A stretch of DNA of 64,000 nucleotides from Gordionus sp. m RMFG-2023 (lineage: Eukaryota; Nematomorpha; Gordioida; Chordodea; Parachordodidae). The notes below the pieces were generated by a model. The model did no database searches and had not been told where the DNA came from. It worked only from the letters and a program-made list of their open reading frames with translations. The stretch spans positions 18,701,561 through 18,765,560 of the forward strand of contig NC_088775.1 in NCBI RefSeq assembly GCF_954871325.1. The letters are read 5' to 3'. How positions within the stretch are numbered: position 1 is the first letter of the stretch; the number at the start of each line of letters is the position of its first letter. Both the position numbers and the translations under genes were made by a program. Shown here in pieces: positions 1 through 10,384 of this stretch.

Positions 1-555
1 GAAATTATTTCAAAAAATACTAAAAATAAATGTGAATCAACAGATATAGAAATATATAAAATGACACAAGAATATTTTCAAAATAATATTGGCAACTTTA
101 TTAAGGAGCTACCAAATGACCTGATGATTATATGCTTTCAGGAATTAAAAGAAACATGTGAAAAGGTATGTAACCTAGAATATCTTAAAAGCAAAAAAAG
201 AATAAATACATTGGAAAACAAAGAGAATATTAATAGTTTACCATCATCTTCGAATTCCTTAGAATTAGTTAAAAATTTAAAAATGCCTGAAAAAATAAAT
301 AGAAAAAAGAAAAAAATGCAGTACACTATTTTTAACAAAAAAAAAGTTTTAAATAAAGAAATAGATAATGAAATCGATCTTTCTATAATGCAGGATATCA
401 CGAATCAAGAAAATCTACAATTATCCAAAGAGAATCTAGAACTACCCAAAGAAAATCTACAATTATCCAAAAAGAATATAGAACTACCCATACAGGATCA
501 ATTACAATTACCTAAAACCTTGTCATTTCACAAATTGCATTCAAAATTATTATAA
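1..555 (+). CDS. 3' part of an unrecognised gene (lysine/asparagine-rich protein)
   Basis: The frame is open from the first base of the window to a TAA ending at 555, so this is probably the last exon or 3' part of a gene that starts outside the window; the first in-window ATG is at 61. The encoded segment (about 184 residues) is hydrophilic and rich in Lys, Asn and Glu. A basic patch (RKKKKM) sits near the middle. The C-terminal 50 residues hold about four degenerate repeats of the type ENLQLSK / ENLELPK. An early stretch (FIKELPNDLMIICFQELKE) looks helical. I see no signal peptide, membrane segment or catalytic motif and do not recognise the family. A polyadenylation signal follows 72 nt after the stop, and no transposon signature is present, so a host gene is more likely than a mobile one. 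Confidence 0.55.
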   Translation, partial: EIISKNTKNKCESTDIEIYKMTQEYFQNNIGNFIKELPNDLMIICFQELKETCEKVCNLEYLKSKKRINTLENKENINSLPSSSNSLELVKNLKMPEKINRKKKKMQYTIFNKKKVLNKEIDNEIDLSIMQDITNQENLQLSKENLELPKENLQLSKKNIELPIQDQLQLPKTLSFHKLHSKLL

Positions 556-626
556 TTGTATCTATTTTTATTATAATATATTTAAATAGTGTAATCATAT
601 TTAAAATACAAATGTTATGAAAAAGA

Positions 627-632
627 AATAAA
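627..632 (+). promoter_or_regulatory. Probable polyadenylation signal of the left-edge gene
   Basis: AATAAA lies 72 nt after the stop codon at 555. The spacing is normal for a 3' UTR, but the motif is expected often by chance in DNA this AT-rich. Confidence 0.35.
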
Positions 633-649
633 TATTCAGTTTATTGTAA

Positions 650-1185
650 AAAGAATTAAGATATAATCTATTTATCTAAGTTTTGAGTTGTTTTTTTGGT
701 CATCATGGAATTCTTCTGCTATTATCTATTTTTAGTGTAGACTAAATATATATTGTGAAAATTAGATTAAACATGAAAAATTTAATTAATTAGGAAAAAA
801 ACATATTTATAATTCATAGTTTAATAAAAATATTTGCTTATGAAGAGTCTCAATTTATCCAGATTATTGTAATGCCTATAGTATAAAAAGAATTAAGATA
901 TAATCTATTTTGTTTTTTTGGTCATTTTCATGGAATTATTCTGCAGTTATCTATTTTTAGTGTAGACTAAATATATATATTGTGAAAATTAGATTAAACA
1001 TGAAAAATTTAATTAATTAGGAAAAAAACATATTTATAATTTATAGCTTAATAAAAATATTTGCTTATGAAGAGTCTTAATTTATCCAGTTTATTGTAAT
1101 GCCTATAGTATAAAAAGAATTAAGATAAGTTTTGAGTTGTTTTTTTGGTCATTTTCATGGAATTCTTCTGCTGTTATCTATTATT
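650..1185. repeat. Tandem repeat, ~225-bp unit, about 2.3 copies
   Basis: The block beginning with AAAAAGAATTAAGATATAA occurs near 650, 885 and 1112. Each copy runs through TTTTTTTGGTCAT, GGAATTCTTCTGC and AATTAATTAGGAAAAAAACA; the third copy is cut short. No coding potential is visible. Confidence 0.8.
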
Positions 1186-1489
1186 CAAAATAAAAAAAAA
1201 ATTATTTTAAAAAATGAAAATTTTACTTTTATATAATTTAATACCATAAATAAATATTTGGCATAAAAAAATATATTTTTTACCTGCAATAGTATCTATT
1301 TCACAATTTCCATTTTTAATAAAATAATTTTTATTTATGAAAAAAAATATATTTATTTATAAATAAAAAAAAAATTATTTTGAAATAAATAAATATTGTT
1401 AATGGTAAAAAAAAACAACATGCGTTCTTTAAAAAATGAAAATTTTACTTTTTTTATAAATTTTTAAATGCAACAATAGTTGCAAGTAA
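1186..1489. other. AT-rich stretch without a gene
   Basis: Poly(A)/poly(T) runs with a short direct repeat (AAAAAATGAAAATTTTACTT near 1209 and 1432). Nothing else is recognisable. Confidence 0.6.
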
Positions 1490-2520
1490 CAATATCCTAA
1501 TAAATTAGATATCTTTTCCTCTCTTTCTTTATGTGTTTTTAGGAAAGCTATTTTTCTTCTTCTTTGAAAAACAGTTTTGAGTTAAATTTTTAATACGAAT
1601 ATATTTTAGATATTATTACAAACTACTATTATTTTAAGATATAATATATCAACTAGAGATAGTACGACAATAATATATAAAATTTTAATTGCTTTCATGA
1701 TATCACTCTGGTTCTTATTTTATAGTTACAAAATCATTTCTAATATGTCATCCTAGCTATGTAAATAACTCAAGGCTTCAATATATTTGCATAATTTCTT
1801 CTTAAGATTTTTAGTGTTTTTGTTTCATCAATTCTAACATAATAAATTCTGATATGGGTTACCATCATGAGTGTCATGGCTATGACTGTAAATTAACCAG
1901 CATCTATTATTTGTGTGCCTATGTAATTTGAGTTTATTACTACAGCTGCTGAGAGCATGTGATTGCATATTTTAGATATGCAATAATGGTCAACTGTTTA
2001 TTCATTTATATATCATTAAAAATGAAAATAATTTTTTAGAAATTTAATATCTCACAATAATTTTCTCGATTACTTATCAAGGTTCCATCATGTCATCTAA
2101 GATGAATCTCTAACTACCATATAGTTTTATGATTAATATTGGTCGTTAATATTCTCTTCAAGAACTGTTAATTCGGTAAGGCTTATAAATTTTTTCTTAT
2201 TAGTCCATTCTATAAAACATTGTCTAAAATGGTAACAGAGAGTTATATTAGTTTCATGACCTTTTGTCAATGTAAGTTGCCTAGAATTATATAGCATTAT
2301 GTGGTTTTAAAAATCATTATCAATTGAGGCATATGTATGAATTAATTAACCTTTTTTATCACTTGTAATTCTTTAGACGCAATTTTTTTATATCAACCAT
2401 CGAAAATATTTAATACTGTAATAAATATATTTTGTATTAAAAAATATTATTTTTAAATATGTTGTTAATTTGTTAGTTTATTTTGTATGCAAAATATAAT
2501 AAATGACAAAATATGAAATT
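1490..2520 (+). repeat. Repeat R1, copy a (unsplit, tandem with copy b)
   Basis: About 1 kb of non-coding repeat. The block starting AGGAAAGCTATTTTTCTTC at about 1540 recurs as AGAAAAGCTATTTTTTTC at about 2521, so copies a and b are a head-to-tail pair with a ~985-bp period. Copy a runs through CGTTTA/CATTTA-TATATCATTAAAAATG near 2000-2025 without interruption. This gives the empty site for the Helitron sitting in copy b. A third, inverted copy lies at 8942-9975. Confidence 0.75.
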
Positions 2521-5500
2521 CAAGAAAAGCTATTTTTTTCTTTAAAAACAGTTTTGAGTTAAATTTTTAATACTAATATATTTTAGATATTATTACAGAC
2601 TACTATTATTTTAAGATATAATATACCAACAGTGTGACAATAATATATAAAATTTTAATAGCTTTCATGATATCACTCTTCTTATTTTATAGTTACAAAA
2701 TGTTTCATCTCTAATATATCATCCTTGCCGTGTAAATAACTCAAGGCATCAATATATTTTAATAATTTCTTCTAAAGATTTTTAGTGTTTTTGTTTCATC
2801 AATTTCTCTAACATAATAAATTCTGATATGGGGTTACCATCGTGAGTGTCATGGCTATGACTGTAAATTAACCAGCATCTATTATTTGTGTGGCTATGTA
2901 ATTTAAGATTATTACTACAGCTGCTGAGAACATATATATTGTAGATAATCAATAATGGTCAACTGTGTAGTCGTTTATCTATATTATAATTTTCCAATGT
3001 CCTAACTACGTCATTGTGACGTCATGTCATCACTACGTATTTATTTATTTTTATTAATTTATTTATTTTTTATAAAAGCAAGACTCAAATAAAAAGCAAC
3101 TATTATATCCTGGTAAATAATATTTATAATTTATAAAAAATTTTATTTATTTACTTTTTTTATAGGTGAAATATTTTGAGAAGAAAATCCAAGAAATGGT
3201 AAATAATATTTTTAATTTATGATATCAAAAATTAAATATCATTCAATTATTAATTCAACTCATATTCATTTTGAGAAGAAAGGGTAAATAATATTTTTTA
3301 TTTAAAAAATGAGTTTTTACAAATCAAACAATCATACACTCTTATTTTCCAAAAAATGAGTTTTTACAAGGGCTATTATCAAAAAATAAATATCATTCAA
3401 TTCTTTCAAGTAAATTAAATTTTCAATGCTTATATTTTTTTTACATTTAGAATACATCAATTTTAGCTTCTGATGATATTTCGACTCTTTCTAGAGAGTT
3501 GAACCTAATATTGATTCCTCTTCAGGTTTAATACATTAATATTTTTATAATTATTCTTATGTTTTTATTTTAGATAACAAGCCCTGTCTTAACCTCTCTT
3601 AATGATTGTACAGAGGCTGATTAAGCAACTATTATCCTGGTAAATTATTATTTTTTATTTATTAAAATGAGTTTTTACAAGGGTTGATATCAAAAAATAA
3701 ATATCATTCAATTATTAATTCAGCTCATATTAATTTTGAGAAGAAAAGCAAAGTATATTTTTAATTTATAAAATGAGTTTTTACAAATCAAACAATCATC
3801 ATACCCTTAGTTTACAAAAAGTATAACATCAATAATTTAAGCTTTCCCATTCCAGCTACACACATTCAAAATTATTATAAATATTTATAAAAATAGTTTC
3901 AAAACACAAAAGATTAACCATACCTTTTTTAAAACAAAAATGTGGTATAAAACAAGAATGTGCCCCCCCCCCCCCATTTTCAATCTACTAATTAGTGACA
4001 TCACAAATACCAGTACAAAATGTAGACTGGCTATGCTAAGCCGACTTGAAGATGTCACTAATATTAATTATTTTAACAATAGTCTTTAATAATATATGAA
4101 AAATCAGCCTGATAAAAAATTAAAAAAAATATTATATTTTCCTTTCCTTCCCTTTTAATTTCTTTTATTACCTTCACCTTTCTCAAACTTTTTAATTTCC
4201 TGTTTCTTTATCTTTAGCTTCCTTTCCCTTTTAATTTCCCTATTTTCTTTCCATTTACAATACTTAGTATGATATTTTTTATAATTTAAATAAATTTATA
4301 TATCTATTTCAAGCATCCTACGTATTTTTAAAGCTATCCATTTTGCCGGGCCGCACAATATATCCTTTTATCTCTGATGAATAATTTGTCTAAACAGAAA
4401 AATATCCAAAGTACATTATTTTTAATATTTAACTAAATTAATATATCAATTTTTAAGGATCCTACTTTTTTAAAAGCTTGCCTTTTGTCAGATCCACAAT
4501 TGCTCTATTCTCCATGCTGATAATTTTGTATAACTCACCAAAAAATAAGTACATTATTTTTATTATAAATAATTTTATATAGGATTTTATATCTATCCAA
4601 AAAATCGATATATATATTACAATATTTTTTTTATTCAATTAAAATTATATATTTATTCTTAAGGATCCTACCTTTTTAACAATACTCCTTTTTATTCTTA
4701 CTAATTCTCTTGTATAACTCAATAAAAAAGACAAAACGAGGTTTCTATCTTTAGGATTTTACTTTTATTCCAAAACAAAATACATACTATGGTATTTATA
4801 TTATTTAAATTATTCTATATCTATTCACAAGGTTCCTATTTATTTTTAATTTGCCAATTGGACTTTCCGAATGGTATTTTATTTTAATCCTACCTTATAA
4901 AATTAACTTGAGAATTGTTTTGTTTTTACTTTAGTTAACTATCCCCATCTTATTTCTTCTTTATAATTGTTCAAATATTGATATATCAGTCATTAATAAT
5001 GAACAAATGCAAAATATGATAGGCTTGATAAGTCCCCAAAATTTTTTTTTGATTATAGCCCCCCAACTACTAGAAATATACTTCTAATATTGACTCCTCT
5101 ACAGGTTTACAGTACATTAATGTTTGTTTAATTTCAACAATAGTTTATTTATTTGTGGCTGATTTCTTTATTTGTCTAAGCTAACCTAATCTTAATCCCT
5201 CACATTGTTAGAAAACATGATGAATCTATTATTAAAGATTAGCAAAGAAAAAAATGACGATTCAACAAACGCCTTACCCGTTCTAGAGTTACTGGTGGCC
5301 AAGATAATAAGGAACTGTGAACTCCTCTGGAGGTTTATTTTGTTTTTTATCTAATGTTTTATATCTAATGTTTTATATCTATATGTTTATTTTATATTCA
5401 CCCAGTTGCCTCCAAATGATATTTCTATCACCACTACCACAATCCCTATGCCACCTCTGCCTAATTTTTAACAAATATAAGCATTTAATTTCACTATCAT

Positions 5501-5746
5501 TCACCTCACTAGGAGTTAATATAAATAATATCCGATTCCCTGAGGAACTTTCATGAATATTAAGAGGGATGTTCAAACGTGAATGTGTAGTGCGGCCAAT
5601 TTCATTAACATTATTAATGGGAAAATATGCGGTAGTTTTGTCATGGCCTTTATAACAATACTTACGACCGTTTATGGTTGAGTTGACAATGTCGTTGATG
5701 ATTCTATTTTAGAGGGGGATATCAAAACTGACACTTTGTCAGAAAT

Positions 5747-5990
5747 ATCATTTTGCGTTCTTCTTTTACCAGTAGCCCAAGGCCTCAGCTTTATCAGGAC
5801 GCAATGGGTGTTGTACACTGCTTTGGTAATCAGTCATTATTCATTACTTTCACCTACAATCCTAAATGAGATGATATTATACATTAATTATTTTCTCTGC
5901 AGACGACTGCTCAGATTTATTTTGTCGCTTTTTCCATCAAAAACTAAAATGTCATAAAGGATTTGCTCTTTATTTTATCAGACACACAAA
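5747..5990 (+). pseudogene. Helitron Rep endonuclease remnant
   Basis: The reading frame beginning at 5747 contains SSFTSSPRPQLYQDAMGVV followed by LFITFTYNPK, the conserved Rep segment of Helitron RepHel proteins in which family members read close to YQDAM...LFITFTCNPKW. A TGA at 5867 stands where the family has Trp. Further on in the same frame DDCSDLFCRFFHQKLK matches the DRPDLVxRVFxxKLK stretch that follows in the family, after another stop. In the family this nuclease nicks and re-joins single strands during rolling-circle transposition. The copy is dead: at least two in-frame stops, and no downstream catalytic tyrosine region or helicase is recognisable. Confidence 0.8.
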
Positions 5991-6249
5991 ATAATAATTA
6001 ATCCTCATCATTTTTTTAAAAAATTACCTAAATTTATATGGCAATAAAAACAGATTTCTTAAAAAATATATAAATAAATTGCATATAAGTTTCATTAATA
6101 TTGAATGGAATTTTTGTAATTTATATAGATAGCATTTTTTTGTACTTAACATAAAGATATAGATAGCCCTTATCAAATTTTTTGATAAAAGGAGTTAACC
6201 CACTAATTGGTAAATCCGAGATTTCCCCTTCATGTGATGATAAATTATT

Positions 6250-6520
6250 TAGAAATATAACTTATCCGGGTTTGGAAAAAAGTTTTAAAAATTAATATGG
6301 GTTGGACTGGACTTGGAAAATATTCCTCAAGATTAATATTAGCTTGCACCTGACTTGGGAATATCTTTTACAAATTATTATAGGCCGGGCTAGAAAAAAA
6401 TTTTCAAAATTATTATGGGTTGAGCTAGGCTTGAGAAATTTTTTTTAAATTATAAGGTCTTGGATGCTTAAAATTTTTTTCCAAATATTATGAGCTTAGA
6501 CCTGGCTTGAAATTTTTAAA
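6250..6520 (+). repeat. Degenerate ~60-bp tandem repeat inside the Helitron
   Basis: Four or five diverged units contain variants of AATTATTATGGGTTGRGCT followed by GACTTGGAAAAT. They lie shortly before the Helitron 3' end, a position where Helitrons often carry minisatellites. Confidence 0.55.
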
Positions 6521-6757
6521 TGTCTTATGTAATCAGTAATATATTTACAAAGAATTTTGATATTGGGTAAAAGCTCATTTAAATATATTTTGACTCAAAA
6601 AATAGTTTCCACTCTCCTAATGGGTTCGACTCAATGACATTGGTTGGACTTGACCTAAATGGGGAGAGGGGAGGTTTAAAAATAATATAAATTGGATATG
6701 ATTTTTAAATAAAAGGTAACATCATTCTTAAAAAAAAACGAATAAAATTATCATTCT

Positions 6758-6785
6758 CCGTCATTTTTGACGGGCTATCTGCTAG
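6758..6785 (+). promoter_or_regulatory. Helitron 3' terminal hairpin and CTAG
   Basis: CCGTCA (6758-6763) pairs with TGACGG (6768-6773) across a TTTT loop. Eight bases later comes CTAG (6782-6785). A hairpin just inside CTRR is the termination signal used in Helitron transposition. Confidence 0.85.
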
Positions 6786-8941
6786 TATATCATTAAAAAT
6801 GGAAGATAATCTTTTAGAAATTTGATATCTCACAAGAATTTTTTCGATTAATTATCTAGCTTCCATCATGTCATCTAAGAGGAAGCTCTAACTACCATAT
6901 AGTTTCATGTTTGGATTGGACGTTTATATTTTCTTCTTCAAGAATTGTTGATTTGGTTAGGCCTATAAATTTTTCATTATTAGTCCATTCTATAAAACAT
7001 TGTCTAAAATGGTAACAGAGAGTTATATTAGTTTCATGACCTATTGTCAATGTATTCTAGAATTATATAGCCTTAGGGGGTTTTTAAAAACCATTATCAA
7101 TTGAGGCATATGTATGAATTAATTAACCTTTTTTATCACTTACAATTTTTTACGCAATATCAGCAATCGAAAATATTTTATAAATAAATAGATTTTATAT
7201 TAAAAATATTATTTTTAGAAAATCTTATAATGTTTTAATTATTTATATGCTAGTTTATTTTGTATGCAAAATATTATAAATGACAAAATATGAAATTCAG
7301 AATAATTGTCTAGAGTTAGCATATTTTAAAAGTGTATAATATATTTATATAAAACCCGGCCGAAGGCCGTGCAAAATCGGGCCAAAGGCCGGCAAATTGA
7401 GGGTATGGGGAGCGAAGTCCCCTTAAATTTTTTTTTAGTTGAGCCCCCTGAGATTGTAAAGGCTAGCGACGCTCCTGACCTCCATAATATAATATTAAAT
7501 GTAGGAAAGTTATAATAATATAATATACAAATAACGTAACCTTTAAAATATATAAGATATTCAAATATAACATATCTTCTTTCCCACCAAGTTTAGATTG
7601 TCTACCAATCTTTTTATTTACCAAGTTCAATATTAATTTCTACTGTTTTATCATCTCCTAACTTTATAATGTCATTTGTTTTTTAGTACATTTTTTTTTC
7701 TTCTTCCCTTTTTCAGGGGTGAGATGGCAGATTTCCTTGGTATACGGCAACTCCTGGTATATCTCTGCGATGTTTTTGACACCCAATTCAGTGGTTGACT
7801 TATTTTTCGACATCGTTCTCACCAGATATAATGTCTCGTAATCAATTTCATTGCTGTAATACCTGAATGTCCCGTATGTAATATGTGTAAAACTTTTTTT
7901 GTAGTGAGTGACCATTCCAAAATAAAATACAGTCATCATTTCCTATTTCATCTATTCTTGTTCTAAAAGCTTGTAAATCTGGGCTTGATTTTTTATATTT
8001 GTACCATTTATTAATATTTTTACTCTTAAAATTGGATCTTTCGCGGTTTCATCTCTAAGTTCTTTTCTTGATAGAGTTGATGTGTCATAAGTAAGATTTC
8101 TTATTGTTATTTTATCATCATTTATATCTATTGGGTTTCGCGATAAAGCATCTGCAATTATATTATTAGCGCCATTCTTGTACATTATATCATAATCATA
8201 TGCCGATAATTTATAAGCCCAAAGTAATAATCTTTGGTTTGTTAAGGAGCTTAAATCTCTGTTATCACCATATATTTTTATTAAAGGTTTGTGGTCCGTT
8301 CGTATTTTAAATTTTCGTTCATACAAATAGTTATGAAATTTTTCTACGCCGTTTACTATGGCTTTGGCTTCTTTGTGGATTGTCGAATAATTCTTTTCAG
8401 CATTTTGAAAGTTCTCGAGGTGTAAGCTATTGGGTATTCGTTACCATTATCATATTTTTACATGAGTACAGCTTAAAATCCTTGGTAGATGCATCAGTAT
8501 CTAGTATTAACTCAAGATCTGGTTTATAAAACTGTATAGTATTTTGTTCTGTTACTATTCCTTTTGCTTTTTCAAATAATGCATCATCTTTTTTAGTCCA
8601 ATTTCATTTAACATTTTTACTAGTTTTATTATGTAATTCGGCTATGATTCCCTGTAAGTTTAATATGAACCGTGTATAATCGTTTAATATACCTAAAAAT
8701 GATTTTATGTCATGTCTATCTTTTGGAGTTGGATATTTTTGTATTGCTATTATTTTATTTTTATCTGGGTGTATTCCATTTTGATCTATTATGTATCCTA
8801 AATATGATACTTTTTCTTTCATAAAATATTTTTTGCTTTAATCCCGCTTTTTGTAATTTTTTTGAGGGCTTGTTTTATATGTTCAGTATCATTTTTGCCT
8901 GTGATTATAACATCATCTAAATAAACTGCTGTATCTTTACA

Positions 8942-9975
8942 CAGGGGCGTCGCTAGCCTTCACAATCTCAGGGGGCTCAACTAAAAAAATTTTTAAGGGG
9001 ACTTCGCCCCCCATACTCCCAATTTGCGGGCCTTTGGCCCGATTTTGCACGGCCTTCAACCGGGTTTTATATTAATATATTATACTTTTTTAAAATTTGC
9101 TAACTTTGAACAATTATTCTGATTGTCATATTTTATCATTTATTATATTATGCATACAAAATAAACTGACATATAAAAAACGACATAATGCAATAATATA
9201 ATTCTTAGCAACTTACATTGACAAAAGGTTATCAAACTAGTATAGCTCTCTGTTACCATTTTAGACAATGTTTTATAGAATGGACTAATAAGGAAAAATT
9301 TATTGGCCTAAACCCAATCAACAATTTTTGAAGGAGAGAGTAACGACCAATTCAAATCATAAAACTATATGGTTGTTAGAGCTTCCTCTTAGATGACATG
9401 ATGGAAGCTAGATAAGCAATCGAGAAAATTATTGTGAGATATTAAATTTCTAAAAGATTATCTTCCATTTTAAATGATATATAAGTTGACCATTATTGTT
9501 TATCTAAAATATGCATTATATGCTCTCAGCCGCATAGTAATAATCTTAAATTACATAGCAACACAAATAATAGATGCTGGTTAATTTGTAGTAATAGCCA
9601 TGACACTTACGATGTAAACTAATATCAGAATTTATTATGTTGGATAAATTGATAAAATAAAAACACTAAAAATCTTTGGAAGAAATACTTATGCAAATAT
9701 ATTGAAGCCTGGAGTTATTTATACGGCAATGCCATATTAGAAATGAAACGTTTTCTAACTATAAAATAATGACCAGAATGATTCGATGAAACAATTACGA
9801 TTTTACATATTGTCGCACCACCTTGATATATTATATCTTAAAATAATAGTAATTTGTAATAATATCAAAAATATACTTGTATTAAAAATTTAACTCAAGA
9901 CTTTTTTTCGAAAAAAATTATAGCTTTCCTAAAAAAAAAAAGAGAAGAAAAGATATCAAATTTATTACATCTATT
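8942..9975 (-). mobile_element. Repeat R1, copy c (inverted), inserted in fossil A
   Basis: It begins with CAGGGGCGTCGCTAGCC at 8942 and is the reverse complement of copies a and b through most of its length, up to the TCCTAAAAAA-type block near 9930. It separates two parts of the reverse transcriptase region of fossil A. Copies b and c therefore face each other across 7481-8941. I could not find a target duplication. The far boundary is uncertain, and the insertion may extend to about 10384. Confidence 0.65.
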
Positions 9976-10384
9976 GCAGGATGAATAATAAAATGTTTAA
10001 TTATTAAAATTATTTATAAATAAATAGATGGCGCTAAATACTTGAATGCAATTTGTTATTATATTTATTATCAAAACCATTTATTAGTAAAATTTATTAT
10101 AATATTAACTATAATATATTATATAACTGTCAAATACGTCTATAAAAGTGGCATTATATCTAATATTTTATAAACAACTGTATATAGTAGAGGATTATAA
10201 ACTATATATCTACGACCTTGAAAATATTTTTAAGGTATGATAATAAAATTTAATAAATATACTGATTAGGCATTTTGAACTCGGCTAATTACAATATTAA
10301 ATTTGTTAATTTGCAAAGAATATATGATTATATATATTTAATTAGGGTTAAATAATAATTTAAATAATAAAAGTCAATTAAACT
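9976..10384. other. AT-rich stretch, no gene seen
   Basis: Non-coding sequence between the recognisable part of R1 copy c and the pol remains of fossil A. It may be the rest of the R1 insertion. Confidence 0.45.

Larger units (their letters stand above)
2978..6785 (+). mobile_element. Helitron (rolling-circle transposon), 3.8 kb, decayed
   Basis: The element starts TCTATATTATAA at 2978 and ends CTAG at 6785. It sits between A (2977) and T (6786), the A/T insertion preference of Helitrons. Removing it gives CGTTTA|TATATCATTA, matching the uninterrupted sequence in copy a. The 3' end has the family hairpin eight bases before CTAG. A remnant of the Rep nuclease reads on the plus strand at 5747-5990; I found no helicase domain. 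The first 900 bases carry direct repeats (GAGTTTTTACAAATCAAACA near 3310 and 3773). A perfect TGACGTCA lies at about 3017. A run of about 13 C near 3962 and a degenerate repeat near 6250 are also inside. Confidence 0.88.
2521..7480 (+). mobile_element. Repeat R1, copy b, hAT-like end, split by a Helitron
   Basis: The copy runs 2521-2977, is interrupted by the Helitron, and resumes at 6786. It ends at about 7480 with GGCTAGCGACGCTCCTG, the inverse of the CAGGGGCGTCGCTAGCC that begins copy c at 8942. That terminus resembles hAT-type inverted repeats. I cannot find a matching terminus at the left side, and no transposase is visible, so the family is an inference. GC-richer palindromic blocks (CCCGGCCGAAGGCC) lie near the terminus at 7350-7400. 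Confidence 0.55.

Noticed and set aside
3962-3976. Run of about 13 C residues as a functional G-quadruplex or regulatory tract
   Set aside because: A single homopolymer, possibly with a length error; nothing around it supports function.
5317-5957. Frames of 65-79 codons in the Helitron as genes
   Set aside because: They are out of frame with the Rep remnant identified there and show no domain of their own.
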